DNA of 15,185 bases from Planctomycetota bacterium (GCA_019347795.1 JAHWKS010000021.1:1-15185); one strand, 5' to 3'; shown: positions 1 through 7,625, numbered from the stretch's first letter. Notes: generated by a model not told the origin, from the sequence alone. Translations and numbers: made by a program.

Positions 1-84
1 AACAAGCAACGGCGCCCACCCGTGCGGCGTCTCTGCTTCCTCCACGGTGGCGAGAGCCGCCTCGCTGTCCGGCACGTTGTTTGC

Positions 85-102
85 TTCCACTACCGAGTGG
101 AA
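85..102. repeat. Perfect 7-bp inverted repeat upstream of the FHA gene
   Basis: TTCCACT and AGTGGAA are exact reverse complements separated by the four bases ACCG. The element ends six bases before the GAGGAA ribosome binding site (109-114) of the FHA gene. It could be an operator, an mRNA hairpin next to the ribosome binding site, or the terminator of a gene lying upstream of the window. The first 84 bases show no convincing coding region. Confidence 0.4.
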
Positions 103-122
103 CTTGTTGAGGAACGGGAATC

Positions 123-482
123 ATGTTCAACGTACATGAAATGCTTGGCCGCTGGCGAAGCGGCGGGCGCAAGGGATATCGGCTCGCGCCGCTGGACGGC
201 TGGGTGAACGACGGCCGGCCGGTGTCGGTTCATCCCCCTGCAGTCGTCGGACGCAGCGAGCGGGCCGACGTGCACCTGACGGACCCGTGGGTCAGCCGCA
301 TCCACTGCGTGATATCGGAACGGGACGGGGAGTTGGTCGTGCGCGACCTCGAGTCCCGCCACGGCGTCTATGTGAACGAGGAGCGCGTCTCGCAAGGAAC
401 GCTTCATCCCGGCGATACGGTCCTCATCGGCGCGTCGCGGTTCCGCGTGGAGGTGGACGCAGACGACGCCGAGCTCTCTTGA
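123..482 (+). CDS. Small FHA-domain protein
   Basis: This 119-residue cytosolic protein is almost entirely one forkhead-associated domain, a beta-sandwich that binds phosphothreonine on partner proteins, usually substrates of Ser/Thr kinases. The family motifs are visible: GRS at 43-45, S58-R-I-H61, and a C-terminal S78-R-H-G-V-Y-V-N85 loop. That loop normally reads S-x-N-G, so the usual Asn is replaced by His80, while Asn85 is kept. The first 30 residues are basic and give no signal peptide or membrane segment. The start is supported by GAGGAA at 109-114. The gene stands alone and converges on the next gene with only 2 bp between stops, so no dedicated terminator fits. Its kinase or target cannot be told from the window. 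Confidence 0.92.
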   Translation: MFNVHEMLGRWRSGGRKGYRLAPLDGWVNDGRPVSVHPPAVVGRSERADVHLTDPWVSRIHCVISERDGELVVRDLESRHGVYVNEERVSQGTLHPGDTVLIGASRFRVEVDADDAELS

Positions 483-484
483 CG

Positions 485-1630
485 TTACTTCGTAAACCAC
501 GACTTCGCGGTTTCGTCGGTTTGGAAGAAATCGAGCAGCATGTGCGCGACCTTTTCGCGCCCCGACTGCGACGGATGAACGCCGTCGCCCGCCAGGTCGC
601 CGCGGGTCCAGATCAGGCCATCGCTCTTGCGAGGCGTGACGCCGTCGGCCCAAAGGTACGGTCCCCACAACAGGACCGGCGCTTTCACGGCTCCGCGGTC
701 AGGGTCGTAGTTCAGCGCGGGGTCGCCGTCGATCTGATCCTGAATCAGCCAGCGGACGACAAACGCCGACTCGTAGGCGTACGGCTCGGGATTCAGCGCG
801 CCAGTCGCGTAGCCGGCATAGATGCGGCTGGAAAGGTAGGCGATCTTCAGATTCGGGAACTTCGCTTTGGCGTTCTGAATGACCGCCTCCATGTCGCGCT
901 GCAGCTTTCGGCCGTGCTCCTCGAGCGATCCCTGCGGCGCTTTGTTGGCGAGTTTGATCCAGGCGACCTGCACCTGCTCGGGCGTGACGCCCGCGGCCTG
1001 GAGGCGGCGCTTCGCTTCGCGCCAGGGCGGCGCTTCGGGACTGGCCCATTCGGCCATCGCCTGGCCGCCCTGGGCGCAATCGACGATGGTGAGCTGGGGC
1101 GACTTGGCGTCGTGGGAGTCGGCGATGCGCTTGAACATCGAGAACTCCTGGGTGGCGTTGGACATGCTGATCGATACGAGGACGATTGCTCCATCCGCCG
1201 CGGGCTTTCCGTTTGCGTCGAGCGGCTCGATTCCGGCCGCCGCCGCCAGCGCGGCTTCGCGATGCTTCGCGGGAGGCGCGTTGGTGCCGCCGCCGTAGAG
1301 TCCGCCGTCCTGCCCCTGATAGCGGTCGTCGGCGGTCATCTCGGTCAGCGGTGTGAGGCCGACCTTCGCGCGAGGCGTGCGGGCGGGCGAGGCGCCACGC
1401 TGTTGCTTTTGCCGCGCCTCTCGGGCTCGCTGCAAGTAGGCTTCTTCGTCGGGCGTGAGCTTTTCTCCGCCGCGCGATTTTCGCAGCAACTGCCGGGCGC
1501 GGTCGAAGTCGATGGCCTCCTCGGCCGGATTCTCGACCGCCGGCTTCTCCCGCGGCGCCTGCCCCGCGGCCATCGCGCCGGACAGCAACGAAATGAAGCC
1601 GACCACGACGAGCAAGCACGAGCGTTTCAT
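485..1630 (-). CDS. Secreted SGNH/GDSL-hydrolase-like protein
   Basis: The chosen start gives 381 residues and has a strong AAGGAG eight bases upstream; an open frame continues further up but without such a site. A Sec signal peptide covers residues 1 to about 24 (basic MKRS, then a hydrophobic run ending AMAAGQA). Residues 28-85 are a charged helical stretch including 'RGGEKLTPDEEAYLQRA', a type I recall from other planctomycete secreted proteins. The hydrolase-like part follows: VSISMSNATQEF near 153-164, with Ser155 or Ser157 as candidate nucleophile, and GDGVHPSQSG with Asp349 and His352 in the D-x-x-H arrangement of SGNH block V. Known family members cleave acyl or acetyl esters, often from sugars. 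The nucleophile motif is not the classic GDS, so the exact reaction is uncertain. The 130-bp gap to the next gene upstream suggests its own promoter. Confidence 0.7.
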   Translation of the reverse strand: MKRSCLLVVVGFISLLSGAMAAGQAPREKPAVENPAEEAIDFDRARQLLRKSRGGEKLTPDEEAYLQRAREARQKQQRGASPARTPRAKVGLTPLTEMTADDRYQGQDGGLYGGGTNAPPAKHREAALAAAAGIEPLDANGKPAADGAIVLVSISMSNATQEFSMFKRIADSHDAKSPQLTIVDCAQGGQAMAEWASPEAPPWREAKRRLQAAGVTPEQVQVAWIKLANKAPQGSLEEHGRKLQRDMEAVIQNAKAKFPNLKIAYLSSRIYAGYATGALNPEPYAYESAFVVRWLIQDQIDGDPALNYDPDRGAVKAPVLLWGPYLWADGVTPRKSDGLIWTRGDLAGDGVHPSQSGREKVAHMLLDFFQTDETAKSWFTK

Positions 1631-1760
1631 CGGAGGTCTCCTTCGTCTACAGGTAAACCTGGCGGCGTCGAATCTCGATTTTACGATTACATGCTTTGGC
1701 GCCGCGACAATGAACGTTGAAGGTTCTTGACTGCCCCGGGGAGGCAAAATGGTGAATGCC

Positions 1761-2603
1761 CTATCGTTGCAACCGAAAACCAGCCGCGCGGACGGCGAGG
1801 AGCGTTGCGGCGGTGACAACAAATAGAGCCAGTTGCGTTCCCGTGAGGAATCCGCGTAAGACCGGCTGACGCTGCGCCCATTCGAAGATTTGCGTTTCGG
1901 CCTGCGCAATGGCGACAGAATAAATACCTGCCAATAACAGCCAGACGGGAACGCGCCCGGCAGAGGCGAAGCACGCCCAGATCGTGGGAAGCGGCGACAT
2001 CGTGTTGAACACGGTTAATAGTGATACGGTGATGACCATCGCCCCAACCCCGGAGAAAGAACTACCAGAGAGCAGCCATCGCCCCGCACCAAGAAGAACC
2101 GCGATGCAAGCCGTGAGAATCAGCAACTGTGCTACACCGAATTGCCATCCCGCTGGCCGTTCGTTGGACGCGTCCCCAGCTACTGCAAGTCGTAACCCCC
2201 ATGCGAACCGGACGAATAAAAGCGTCAGCAACAACAATAGCCACTGCCCAAACAAACCGGCGGCAAACACCATCGCAGGTGCTGAGCCCCTATTTGGGAG
2301 GTACAAGCCCGTCAGGGCAATTGCGGGAAAGGCAGTCATCGCGAGCCCGGCAAGAATTCGCCGAAAAAGCGACGCGGGCGCCCATGCGCTCCACACTGCC
2401 GCCAAGGCAACTTGTGCGAACACGCAGCCCCAAATAACGGGAACCAGAAGCAGCGAACTGTTCTCAGGAAAAAAGTTCGCCGCGCCGATGACGACGTCCG
2501 AAAACGCGTGCAAGCTGAGCACGACCGCCAAGATGATGCGGCGTCGCGTGTGGAGTGGATTCGTCGTGCTGCTGGCTGGCTCTGCCGGCGGCGAAGTCGC
2601 CAT
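1761..2603 (-). CDS. Eight-helix integral membrane protein, function unknown
   Basis: The 280-residue product has about eight hydrophobic segments, near 21-43, 51-74, 84-103, 109-136, 155-178, 186-212, 219-240 and 256-276, separated by short loops. The N-terminal 20 residues are polar. The fifth segment, QFGVAQLLILTACIAVLLG, resembles a membrane segment often seen in planctomycete proteins of unknown role. I do not recognise a transporter or enzyme family. AAAGG sits seven bases before the ATG. It lies 13 bp downstream of the rhodanese gene, so the two are probably cotranscribed. Its DNA is visibly richer in A and T than the neighbouring genes, which may mean relaxed selection or later acquisition. 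Membrane location is firm; function is open. Confidence 0.8.
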   Translation of the reverse strand: MATSPPAEPASSTTNPLHTRRRIILAVVLSLHAFSDVVIGAANFFPENSSLLLVPVIWGCVFAQVALAAVWSAWAPASLFRRILAGLAMTAFPAIALTGLYLPNRGSAPAMVFAAGLFGQWLLLLLTLLFVRFAWGLRLAVAGDASNERPAGWQFGVAQLLILTACIAVLLGAGRWLLSGSSFSGVGAMVITVSLLTVFNTMSPLPTIWACFASAGRVPVWLLLAGIYSVAIAQAETQIFEWAQRQPVLRGFLTGTQLALFVVTAATLLAVRAAGFRLQR

Positions 2604-2616
2604 CGCGTGCCTTTCT

Positions 2617-3063
2617 CTAGCGAGGCTTTTCTTCTTCGGCCGGCGCTTCTTCGAAGCCGGCTTCGAGCAGATCGCGATAGCCCTCTTTCAACGCCCGCAC
2701 GTCGTAGCCCTGCTTTTTGAGAAGCTCCTGGGCGATCAGCGCTCGGCGGCCGGAGGCGCAGTGCGTGTAGATGATCTTGTCTTTGGGCAGCGCGTCAGGC
2801 TTAAGTCCCTCTTGAATGTCGTTCAGCGGCACGTGGCGGGCTTGGGCGAGCCGGCCTTCCTCCCATTCGTCCTTGCCGCGCACGTCGAGGAGGATCGCTT
2901 CCTTCAACTCGAGCTTGTTCTTCACCGTCTCAAGCGAATCGCTGGTGTGCATCGGCGCCGGCTGCGGAGGCGGCGTCTTCGGCTGCGGCGGGTCATCCGC
3001 GACACTCAGCGCGACGACGCAGAACATCGCCGCCACGGCCCCGATCGCACTTCGCAGATTCAT
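2617..3063 (-). CDS. Exported single-domain rhodanese-like protein
   Basis: This is a 148-residue protein with a Sec signal peptide at 1-22 (MNLRS, hydrophobic core, cleavage likely after SVA), a proline-rich linker to about residue 38, and one rhodanese domain at about 42-138. The active-site loop reads H101-C102-A-S-G-R-R-A, the six-residue size of sulfurtransferases of the GlpE/PspE type, with Cys102 as the persulfide carrier. The LLDVRGKDEWEEG stretch matches the conserved CH2A region. Rhodaneses move sulfane sulfur from thiosulfate or similar donors to thiol acceptors; this one should act outside the cytoplasmic membrane, as PspE does. The acidic tail EEAPAEEEKPR is extra. AGGAG seven bases upstream supports the ATG. 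It lies 22 bp after the 91-residue gene and 13 bp before the membrane protein gene. Confidence 0.93.
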   Translation of the reverse strand: MNLRSAIGAVAAMFCVVALSVADDPPQPKTPPPQPAPMHTSDSLETVKNKLELKEAILLDVRGKDEWEEGRLAQARHVPLNDIQEGLKPDALPKDKIIYTHCASGRRALIAQELLKKQGYDVRALKEGYRDLLEAGFEEAPAEEEKPR

Positions 3064-3085
3064 CGCAATGCTCCTGGAAGAGGGC

Positions 3086-3361
3086 TCACGTATCGCGGGA
3101 CTCGGGGGACGGTCCGTGCCAGACGGCGTTCCCTTTCGCCTCGATCGCTCGTTTCACCGCTTCATCGCCGGCGCCGGCCGGCACGCCTTTGAGAAGCTGC
3201 TCGAACTCCGGCGGCAGGAGCCGCCACTCGGCCGACTCCTGCTTGACCCAAACCAACTCGCCGGCGTCCGGCTCGAACTCCGTATCCAGCGATACGCTTG
3301 TCTGCGAGGCGCCGATGCGTTTCAGTTCGCTGCGAATGTGCTGGAGAACGTCGCTGGCCAT
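3086..3361 (-). CDS. Hypothetical 91-residue protein
   Basis: I do not recognise the family. The chosen ATG gives MASDVLQHIRSELKRIGASQ with AGGAA about 12 bases upstream; the frame stays open to about 3523, but the extra residues look like translated intergenic DNA. The protein is acidic, with no signal peptide, no membrane helix and no Cys. It has an amphipathic helix at 2-17, a strand-like centre including LVWVKQ, the acidic segment LLPPEFEQLLKG, and a C-terminal helix EAVKRAIEAKGNAVWHG. It reads like a compact cytosolic domain. It precedes the rhodanese gene by 22 bp, probably in the same transcript, and follows dodecin after a 119-bp gap that contains a hairpin. Function cannot be assigned. 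Confidence 0.72.
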   Translation of the reverse strand: MASDVLQHIRSELKRIGASQTSVSLDTEFEPDAGELVWVKQESAEWRLLPPEFEQLLKGVPAGAGDEAVKRAIEAKGNAVWHGPSPESRDT

Positions 3362-3426
3362 AAAGGGGGTTCCTGAGGCCGTTGTTGATTGGGAGTGGTG
3401 GGGATTAAGCGCCAGGCGCGATCCTG

Positions 3427-3445
3427 CGGCGGCTGTTAGCCGCCG
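3427..3445. repeat. Short GC-rich hairpin between dodecin and the 91-aa gene
   Basis: CGGCGGCT and AGCCGCCG pair perfectly over 8 bp around the loop GTT. The hairpin sits 36 bases beyond the dodecin stop codon on the minus strand and could end or attenuate the dodecin transcript. No run of U follows in that direction, so it is not a textbook intrinsic terminator. The surrounding 119-bp gap shows no other feature. Confidence 0.4.
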
Positions 3446-3480
3446 GCTATTAGTTGGCCCCTCGATTGTTCCGCGTTTGC

Positions 3481-3690
3481 TCATTCTTTCAGGGTGAAGC
3501 CAATGTTCAGGGTTACCTGCCACATGGCGACTTTGCCGTTCTCGACGGCGCCGCGGGTCTCGGTCACCTCAAACCAGCGCATCTGCTGCACGGTTTTGGC
3601 CGCACGGGTGAGGGCGTTTTGCACCGCCTCTTCAATGCTATTCTTCGAGCTGCCGACGATCTCGATCTTCTTGTAGACGTGCTCTTCCAT
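3481..3690 (-). CDS. Dodecin family flavin-binding protein
   Basis: Dodecins are small proteins that assemble into hollow 12-subunit spheres storing or buffering FMN, riboflavin-type flavins and sometimes CoA in the cytosol. The 69-residue length from the ATG at 3690 is typical, and AAGGAG six bases upstream fixes this start over the in-frame ATG at 3711. The fold pattern is clear: strand YKKIEIVGSS (6-15), helix IEEAVQNALTRAAKTV (19-34), strand RWFEVTETRGAVENGKV (38-54) and strand MWQVTLNIGFTLKE (56-69). Trp39 fits the aromatic residue that stacks on the flavin ring, Gln58 the residue that contacts the isoalloxazine, and Arg46 the bacterial TETRG position. It is transcribed away from the G8-domain gene. 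A 119-bp gap with a hairpin separates it from the next minus-strand gene, so it may be monocistronic. Confidence 0.95.
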   Translation of the reverse strand: MEEHVYKKIEIVGSSKNSIEEAVQNALTRAAKTVQQMRWFEVTETRGAVENGKVAMWQVTLNIGFTLKE

Positions 3691-3722
3691 CGGTTCTCCT
3701 TGCAGAATCATTGCCCGGCCTC

Positions 3723-3751
3723 ATTGTGGCGAAGAGTCGCTCGGCTTTCAA
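3723..3751 (-). promoter_or_regulatory. Candidate sigma-70 promoter for dodecin
   Basis: On the minus strand TTGAAA (3746-3751, five of six matches to TTGACA) is followed after 17 bases by CACAAT (3723-3728, four of six to TATAAT). Transcription would begin near 3716, giving a leader of about 26 nt that contains the AAGGAG site. This is a consensus match by eye only. Confidence 0.4.
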
Positions 3752-3769
3752 ATGAATAATCGCCGATGG

Positions 3770-3798
3770 TTGAGGTTCAGGAGTGCAAGTTGTATACC
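3770..3798 (+). promoter_or_regulatory. Candidate sigma-70 promoter for the G8-domain gene
   Basis: TTGAGG (3770-3775) and TATACC (3793-3798) are separated by 17 bases, each matching four of six consensus positions. A transcript starting near 3805 would have a leader of about 41 nt with AAGGAGG at 3832-3838. The proposed -35 boxes of this and the dodecin promoter lie back to back, 18 bp apart. Confidence 0.35.
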
Positions 3799-3845
3799 AA
3801 CGAATCGGCGTCCGTCCGACGTTCTTTACCCAAGGAGGTTTCGTG

Positions 3846-6293
3846 ATGCTGCGACTTTGCCTCGCGCCCCTCGCGGCGTTGGCTGCACTTGCCTCCTCGC
3901 CGGCCATCGGCGACGAGCACCACGACCATCGCCAGCACATCGAGTTCAGCGTCCGCTCGGTGCAAGACGGCTCATGGTCCGACCCCGCCACGTGGCGCCC
4001 GGCCCGGGTTCCGAAAAGCGGCGATCGGGTGCTCGTCAGCCGCGAGACGCGAGTCGAGTACGACGTGAAGAGCGACGCCGTGCTGCGCCTGGTGCAGGTG
4101 GTGGGCCGGCTCGACTTCGCCCGCGACCGCGATACGGAGATGAACGTCGGCGTGCTCAAGGTGCAGAACAGCGATGAGTGCTCCGAAAGCGGGTTCGCCT
4201 GCGACTTTGCCGGAGTGAACCTGGCGGGCGAGCCGCTCGAAGAGCTGGGCGGCGTGCTTCCGGCCCTGACCGTCGGCACTCCCGAGGCGCCGATTCCCGC
4301 CGAGCACAACGCCCGCATTCGGCTGCACTACCTGGAGGGGATGTCGCAGGACGACGCGCCGGCGCTGGTGTGTTGCTCGGCCCGCATGGAGCTGCACGGC
4401 GCCCCGATGAGCCGCACCTGGGTCAAGCTCGGCCGGAGCGCGAAGCCGGGCGATACGAGTGTCACGCTTGCCGAGCCGGTAGAGGGCTGGCGCGTCGGAG
4501 ACGAGGTAATCGTCACCGGCTCCGAGCACGCCTATCGCGGCCGCACCTTCCGCAACAACCGCGAGGCGGTCGGGACCGAGGAGCGCCGCGTCACGGGCAT
4601 CGACGGCGCCGTGCTTCACTTGGACAAGCCGCTGGAGCGCGAGCACTACGGCGAAGGCGAGTTCCGCAGTGAAGTTGCGAACCTCTCGCGGAACGTGATC
4701 GTCGAGAGCGCCGATCACGACGGAATCCGCGGCCACACGCTCTATCACGCCTTCAGCAAGGGATCGATCAGCTATGCCCGTTTCGCACACCTGGGAAAAG
4801 AAGGCGTCCTCGGCCGGTACGCGATTCACTTCCACCTGCTGAGCGACACGATGCGAGGCGGGAGCGTGATCGGGGCGTCGATCGTCGATTCCCACAACCG
4901 CTGGATCACCATTCACGGCACGGAGTATCTCGTGGTGCGCGACTGCGTCGGCTACCAGAGCGTCGGCCACGGTTTCTTTCTGGAAGACGGCACGGAGATT
5001 TACAACCTGTTGGACCGCAACCTCGGCGTGCAGGCGTATCGCGGCCGTCGGCTGCCGAACCAGGTGCTGCCGTTTGATCCCAACGACGGCGCCGCGTTCT
5101 GGTGGGGCAACGGCCGCAACTCGTTCACGCGAAACGTGGCGTGCGAGAACGACGAGTACGGCTTCCGCTACGACATGCAGAAGACCAGCCAGTTCGACAG
5201 CGTGCTGCCGATCGCCAAGGCCGACGGCGACGGGCAGGAGATGATCGACGTCCGCACCATCCCGATCTGGAATTTTCAGGACAACGAGACGCACACCGAA
5301 GGAGTCTACGGAGTGCTGATCGCCGCCAACGGCAATCGCCAGCCCGACACCTCCATCCGCGACGAGCGCATGCTGGAGCGCATTCGCGACATCGACTGGA
5401 CCGGTCCCGACGTGCGGCATCCGCACACTTTGCGGAACGTGAAGATCTGGGAAGTCCATTACGGACTGCGGCCGCACAGCCCCGCGATGCTGCTGGAAGA
5501 TGTGCGGATCGACAATGCCGCCTACGGCGTTTATCGGCCGGCGTTTGAAAACCAGGTGTATCGCAACCTGCATCTCTCGCGGATCGGCGCCGAGCCGTTC
5601 AACCGCGGCATGGACGACGCCAGCGCCCAGACCGGCCGGGTGACGGTGGACGGGATGATCTTCGAGAACTTCAACGCCTACGGCCTGGCCCTGGTGCAGA
5701 TCAGCGACAACAACCTCAGCGGCGACGCGGAGACGCACTTCCGCAACGTCGCATTACGCGACGTTCACCCCCGCCGCGCATTCATCGACCGCGGCGGCGG
5801 AGCGCTGGCCGATCCGGTGACCGAGAAGGGGGTTCCGGTCTACGTGCACGACCATTTCGGTCCCGGCCGACATGCGAAAGTGGTGAGCGACGCGGCGCGC
5901 GACGTCGGCCGCGACGGCGAAAAATACGCCAAGGTGGAGTCGCTCACGGGCGAGAAGTCGCTGGCCGCGGAGGTGAGCCGCGTCGAGTTTCCCGAGCTTC
6001 TCGATCCCGTGGACGACCACCCGCCGGCGACGATCATCCTTTCCGCCCGCCGCGAAGACGGGAGGCTCGTCGTGAGCGGCGTCTCGCACGACAACGGCGA
6101 GATTGACCGGGTCATGGTCAACGGCCAAACCGCGACGATCACCGCCCAATCCGCCGGCGTCGCCGACTGGGAGGCGACGATAGCGACGTCCCCGCCCGAC
6201 GTGATCATCGCGCACGCCATCGATCAAAGAGGGAACATCGAACAGCGAAGGCACGAAATTCGCATCGAAAGGCGTGCCAAGTCCGCAGAATAG
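3846..6293 (+). CDS. Exported G8-domain / parallel beta-helix protein, CEMIP-like
   Basis: The ATG at 3846, seven bases after AAGGAGG, gives 815 residues starting with a signal peptide (1 to about 22). The mature end is His-rich (DEHHDHRQH, 23-31). A G8 domain begins near 40 with DGSWSDPATW and runs to about 150. Next comes a right-handed beta-helix region with motifs aligning by eye to animal CEMIP and TMEM2: YAIHFHL at 325-331, then VTIHG-like ITIHG, VGHGFFLEDG at 373-382, and FWWGNGRNSFTRN from 418. An Ig-like strand-rich domain closes the protein (about 720-815). CEMIP and TMEM2 are hyaluronan-degrading proteins; bacterial relatives are mostly uncharacterised. By inference it binds or cuts an extracellular polysaccharide. 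The sequence has no sorting signal or membrane anchor beyond the signal peptide. It converges on the PLD gene, 14 bp away. Confidence 0.9.
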   Translation: MLRLCLAPLAALAALASSPAIGDEHHDHRQHIEFSVRSVQDGSWSDPATWRPARVPKSGDRVLVSRETRVEYDVKSDAVLRLVQVVGRLDFARDRDTEMNVGVLKVQNSDECSESGFACDFAGVNLAGEPLEELGGVLPALTVGTPEAPIPAEHNARIRLHYLEGMSQDDAPALVCCSARMELHGAPMSRTWVKLGRSAKPGDTSVTLAEPVEGWRVGDEVIVTGSEHAYRGRTFRNNREAVGTEERRVTGIDGAVLHLDKPLEREHYGEGEFRSEVANLSRNVIVESADHDGIRGHTLYHAFSKGSISYARFAHLGKEGVLGRYAIHFHLLSDTMRGGSVIGASIVDSHNRWITIHGTEYLVVRDCVGYQSVGHGFFLEDGTEIYNLLDRNLGVQAYRGRRLPNQVLPFDPNDGAAFWWGNGRNSFTRNVACENDEYGFRYDMQKTSQFDSVLPIAKADGDGQEMIDVRTIPIWNFQDNETHTEGVYGVLIAANGNRQPDTSIRDERMLERIRDIDWTGPDVRHPHTLRNVKIWEVHYGLRPHSPAMLLEDVRIDNAAYGVYRPAFENQVYRNLHLSRIGAEPFNRGMDDASAQTGRVTVDGMIFENFNAYGLALVQISDNNLSGDAETHFRNVALRDVHPRRAFIDRGGGALADPVTEKGVPVYVHDHFGPGRHAKVVSDAARDVGRDGEKYAKVESLTGEKSLAAEVSRVEFPELLDPVDDHPPATIILSARREDGRLVVSGVSHDNGEIDRVMVNGQTATITAQSAGVADWEATIATSPPDVIIAHAIDQRGNIEQRRHEIRIERRAKSAE

Positions 6294-6307
6294 CACCTGC
6301 GATACCG

Positions 6308-7405
6308 CTATTCCCGACTTTGTGCAGCGAACTCGGCGGCATTGGCAAGGCGATAGCGGCGACGTTCCCCATCAGCATGATCACGCCGCACTGCCCCGAG
6401 CTTATCAATTAGTTTCTTGTTTACGAAGTCATAGTAGGTGTTGTACATGTTGCTGGTGTCGCGGTCCTTGTGCTCACCGATCTGCTTCGCACTCGCTATG
6501 ATTTCTTTCCTCGTCTGCGGTCGACCGGGATCGATTGCAACAATCGCTTGACCCACTAAGTCGAAACACCGATTCTCGCCGTGCTTGCTCCGCTGTTTCG
6601 CCTGACGCGCTGCAGAGTATTCCAGAACAGCGTCTGCGGCAGCCCGCTGATCGTGACTCGCCGGAATACGGTCAGGTTCCGACGCCCAACCGTCGCCAAG
6701 AATCGGCAGCTCGGCTCCGGCGGCATTACGCTGCGACTCCAACCTCGCTTTGTACTCGCCGTCGGTACAAAGGATTCGGCGCTTCACGAGCGCCGGAATA
6801 TCGCTATTTTTACGGATTGGGAAGGCGCCATCAGGCGAAGGCAACGATCTCCAGTAGGCGATCGCCTCCCGGACCTCTGCGACTATGTCGCCGCACACGT
6901 CCTCCTCGGTATCGAGTGTGAGGAGTGCTTCAACGTTCCGCGAGATACCCGCGGCAGTCAGGTTGCCGGAACCGATGAGGCAGGCGGAGTGGCCGTTCGC
7001 CTTTTCAACCAGACCAACCTTCGGGTGAAACAAGGCGTTGCTAAATGCGACGACAGTCACACTGGCATCGCGGATGCCACCAATAACCGCGAGAACCTCG
7101 ATCAGGGAAGATTCGGCCAAATGTCGATGATTTGATCCGAGGACTGGATGGACACTGGCGCCATTCTCGGCCGCTGATCGCAAAGAAGTGGCGAATGGCC
7201 GAAGTCCGCCAAACTCGAAATAGCCGAATTGCGCCTCGAAACTGCGGATCTCCGGCGCCAAGTATTTTTGTAGCCAGCTACCGAGGAACGATTGGGGATT
7301 TCTTCGTCCCGTGTCGAGATATCTCATGATCTGCCAATTCCGGGGAGGTTCGAGTATCAATCCGATCAGGCAACTGCTATTGGCGACCGATCTCTCCTCA
7401 GGCAT
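6308..7405 (-). CDS. Phospholipase-D-superfamily (single HKD) nuclease-like protein with C-terminal winged helix
   Basis: The 365-residue product has one PLD-type active-site signature: LFHPKVGLVE with His127 and Lys129, then LIGSGNLTAAG with Asn148 in the G-S-x-N position. Single-HKD members (Nuc, BfiI) work as dimers on DNA, so a nuclease role is plausible. LGSNHRHL near 92-99 resembles a segment of PLD-like proteins in restriction and DNA-modification loci. Residues about 280-360 (TRKEIIASAKQI..., then RRYRLAN) look like a winged helix. The ATG at 7405 overlaps the UPF0175 gene by 8 bp, suggesting translational coupling; an internal ATG at 7327 (MRYLDTG) could be the true domain start. No signal peptide or membrane segment is seen. 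The DNA is more A/T-rich than its neighbours, suggesting acquisition. Substrate is unknown. Confidence 0.85.
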   Translation of the reverse strand: MPEERSVANSSCLIGLILEPPRNWQIMRYLDTGRRNPQSFLGSWLQKYLAPEIRSFEAQFGYFEFGGLRPFATSLRSAAENGASVHPVLGSNHRHLAESSLIEVLAVIGGIRDASVTVVAFSNALFHPKVGLVEKANGHSACLIGSGNLTAAGISRNVEALLTLDTEEDVCGDIVAEVREAIAYWRSLPSPDGAFPIRKNSDIPALVKRRILCTDGEYKARLESQRNAAGAELPILGDGWASEPDRIPASHDQRAAADAVLEYSAARQAKQRSKHGENRCFDLVGQAIVAIDPGRPQTRKEIIASAKQIGEHKDRDTSNMYNTYYDFVNKKLIDKLGAVRRDHADGERRRYRLANAAEFAAQSRE

Positions 7406-7625
7406 TGCTCAGATCGTCCTGAAGTTCATCGGCGGAATGGTCAAAAACTGAGGCCGAATGCTTTCCGAGAAGCTCCATAAAGGTGCGCTTTGAGTATCCT
7501 GCCAATCCGGCTGCCTGGCCGCAAGACAAACGTCCCACCTCATACAGCTTGATCGCAAGAAGCAGCTTGGCCTCGTCGGACGTGACCGTGCCCGGCAACG
7601 TGATCTGCAGCGAAGCATTGCTCAT
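7398..7625 (-). CDS. UPF0175 family antitoxin-like regulator
   Basis: The 75-residue protein fits the UPF0175 family (COG2886): a short N-terminal strand QITLPG, the hallmark EAKLLLAIKLYEVGRLSCGQ, a predicted helix-turn-helix AAGLAGYSKRTFMELLG, and the C-terminal VFDHSADELQDDL. Family members are predicted DNA-binding antitoxins normally encoded beside a PIN-domain (DUF3368/COG2405) ribonuclease toxin. Here the following gene, overlapping by 8 bp, is a PLD-superfamily protein instead. Length is normal and the HTH region is intact. A perfect TATAAT lies about 60 bases upstream, but no good ribosome binding site precedes the ATG. Autoregulation is a family-based inference supported by direct repeats in the leader. 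Confidence 0.88.
   Translation of the reverse strand: MSNASLQITLPGTVTSDEAKLLLAIKLYEVGRLSCGQAAGLAGYSKRTFMELLGKHSASVFDHSADELQDDLSNA

Noticed and set aside
287..1720. A 477-codon plus-strand frame across the FHA and SGNH genes.
   Set aside because: It overlaps two recognisable proteins and translates to Arg/Gly-rich text with no motifs.
1731..1746. A TGCC...GGCA hairpin as terminator of the eight-helix membrane protein gene.
   Set aside because: The stem is short or needs a bulge, and no T-run follows on the minus strand.
1984..3192. A 402-codon plus-strand frame opposite the membrane protein and rhodanese genes.
   Set aside because: The minus-strand proteins have clear membrane segments, a signal peptide and an active site; the plus frame has none.
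3972..5738. A 588-codon open frame on the minus strand opposite the G8-domain gene.
   Set aside because: It is the shadow of a well-supported gene in GC-rich DNA; its translation is low-complexity Val/Ala/His/Arg text without domains.
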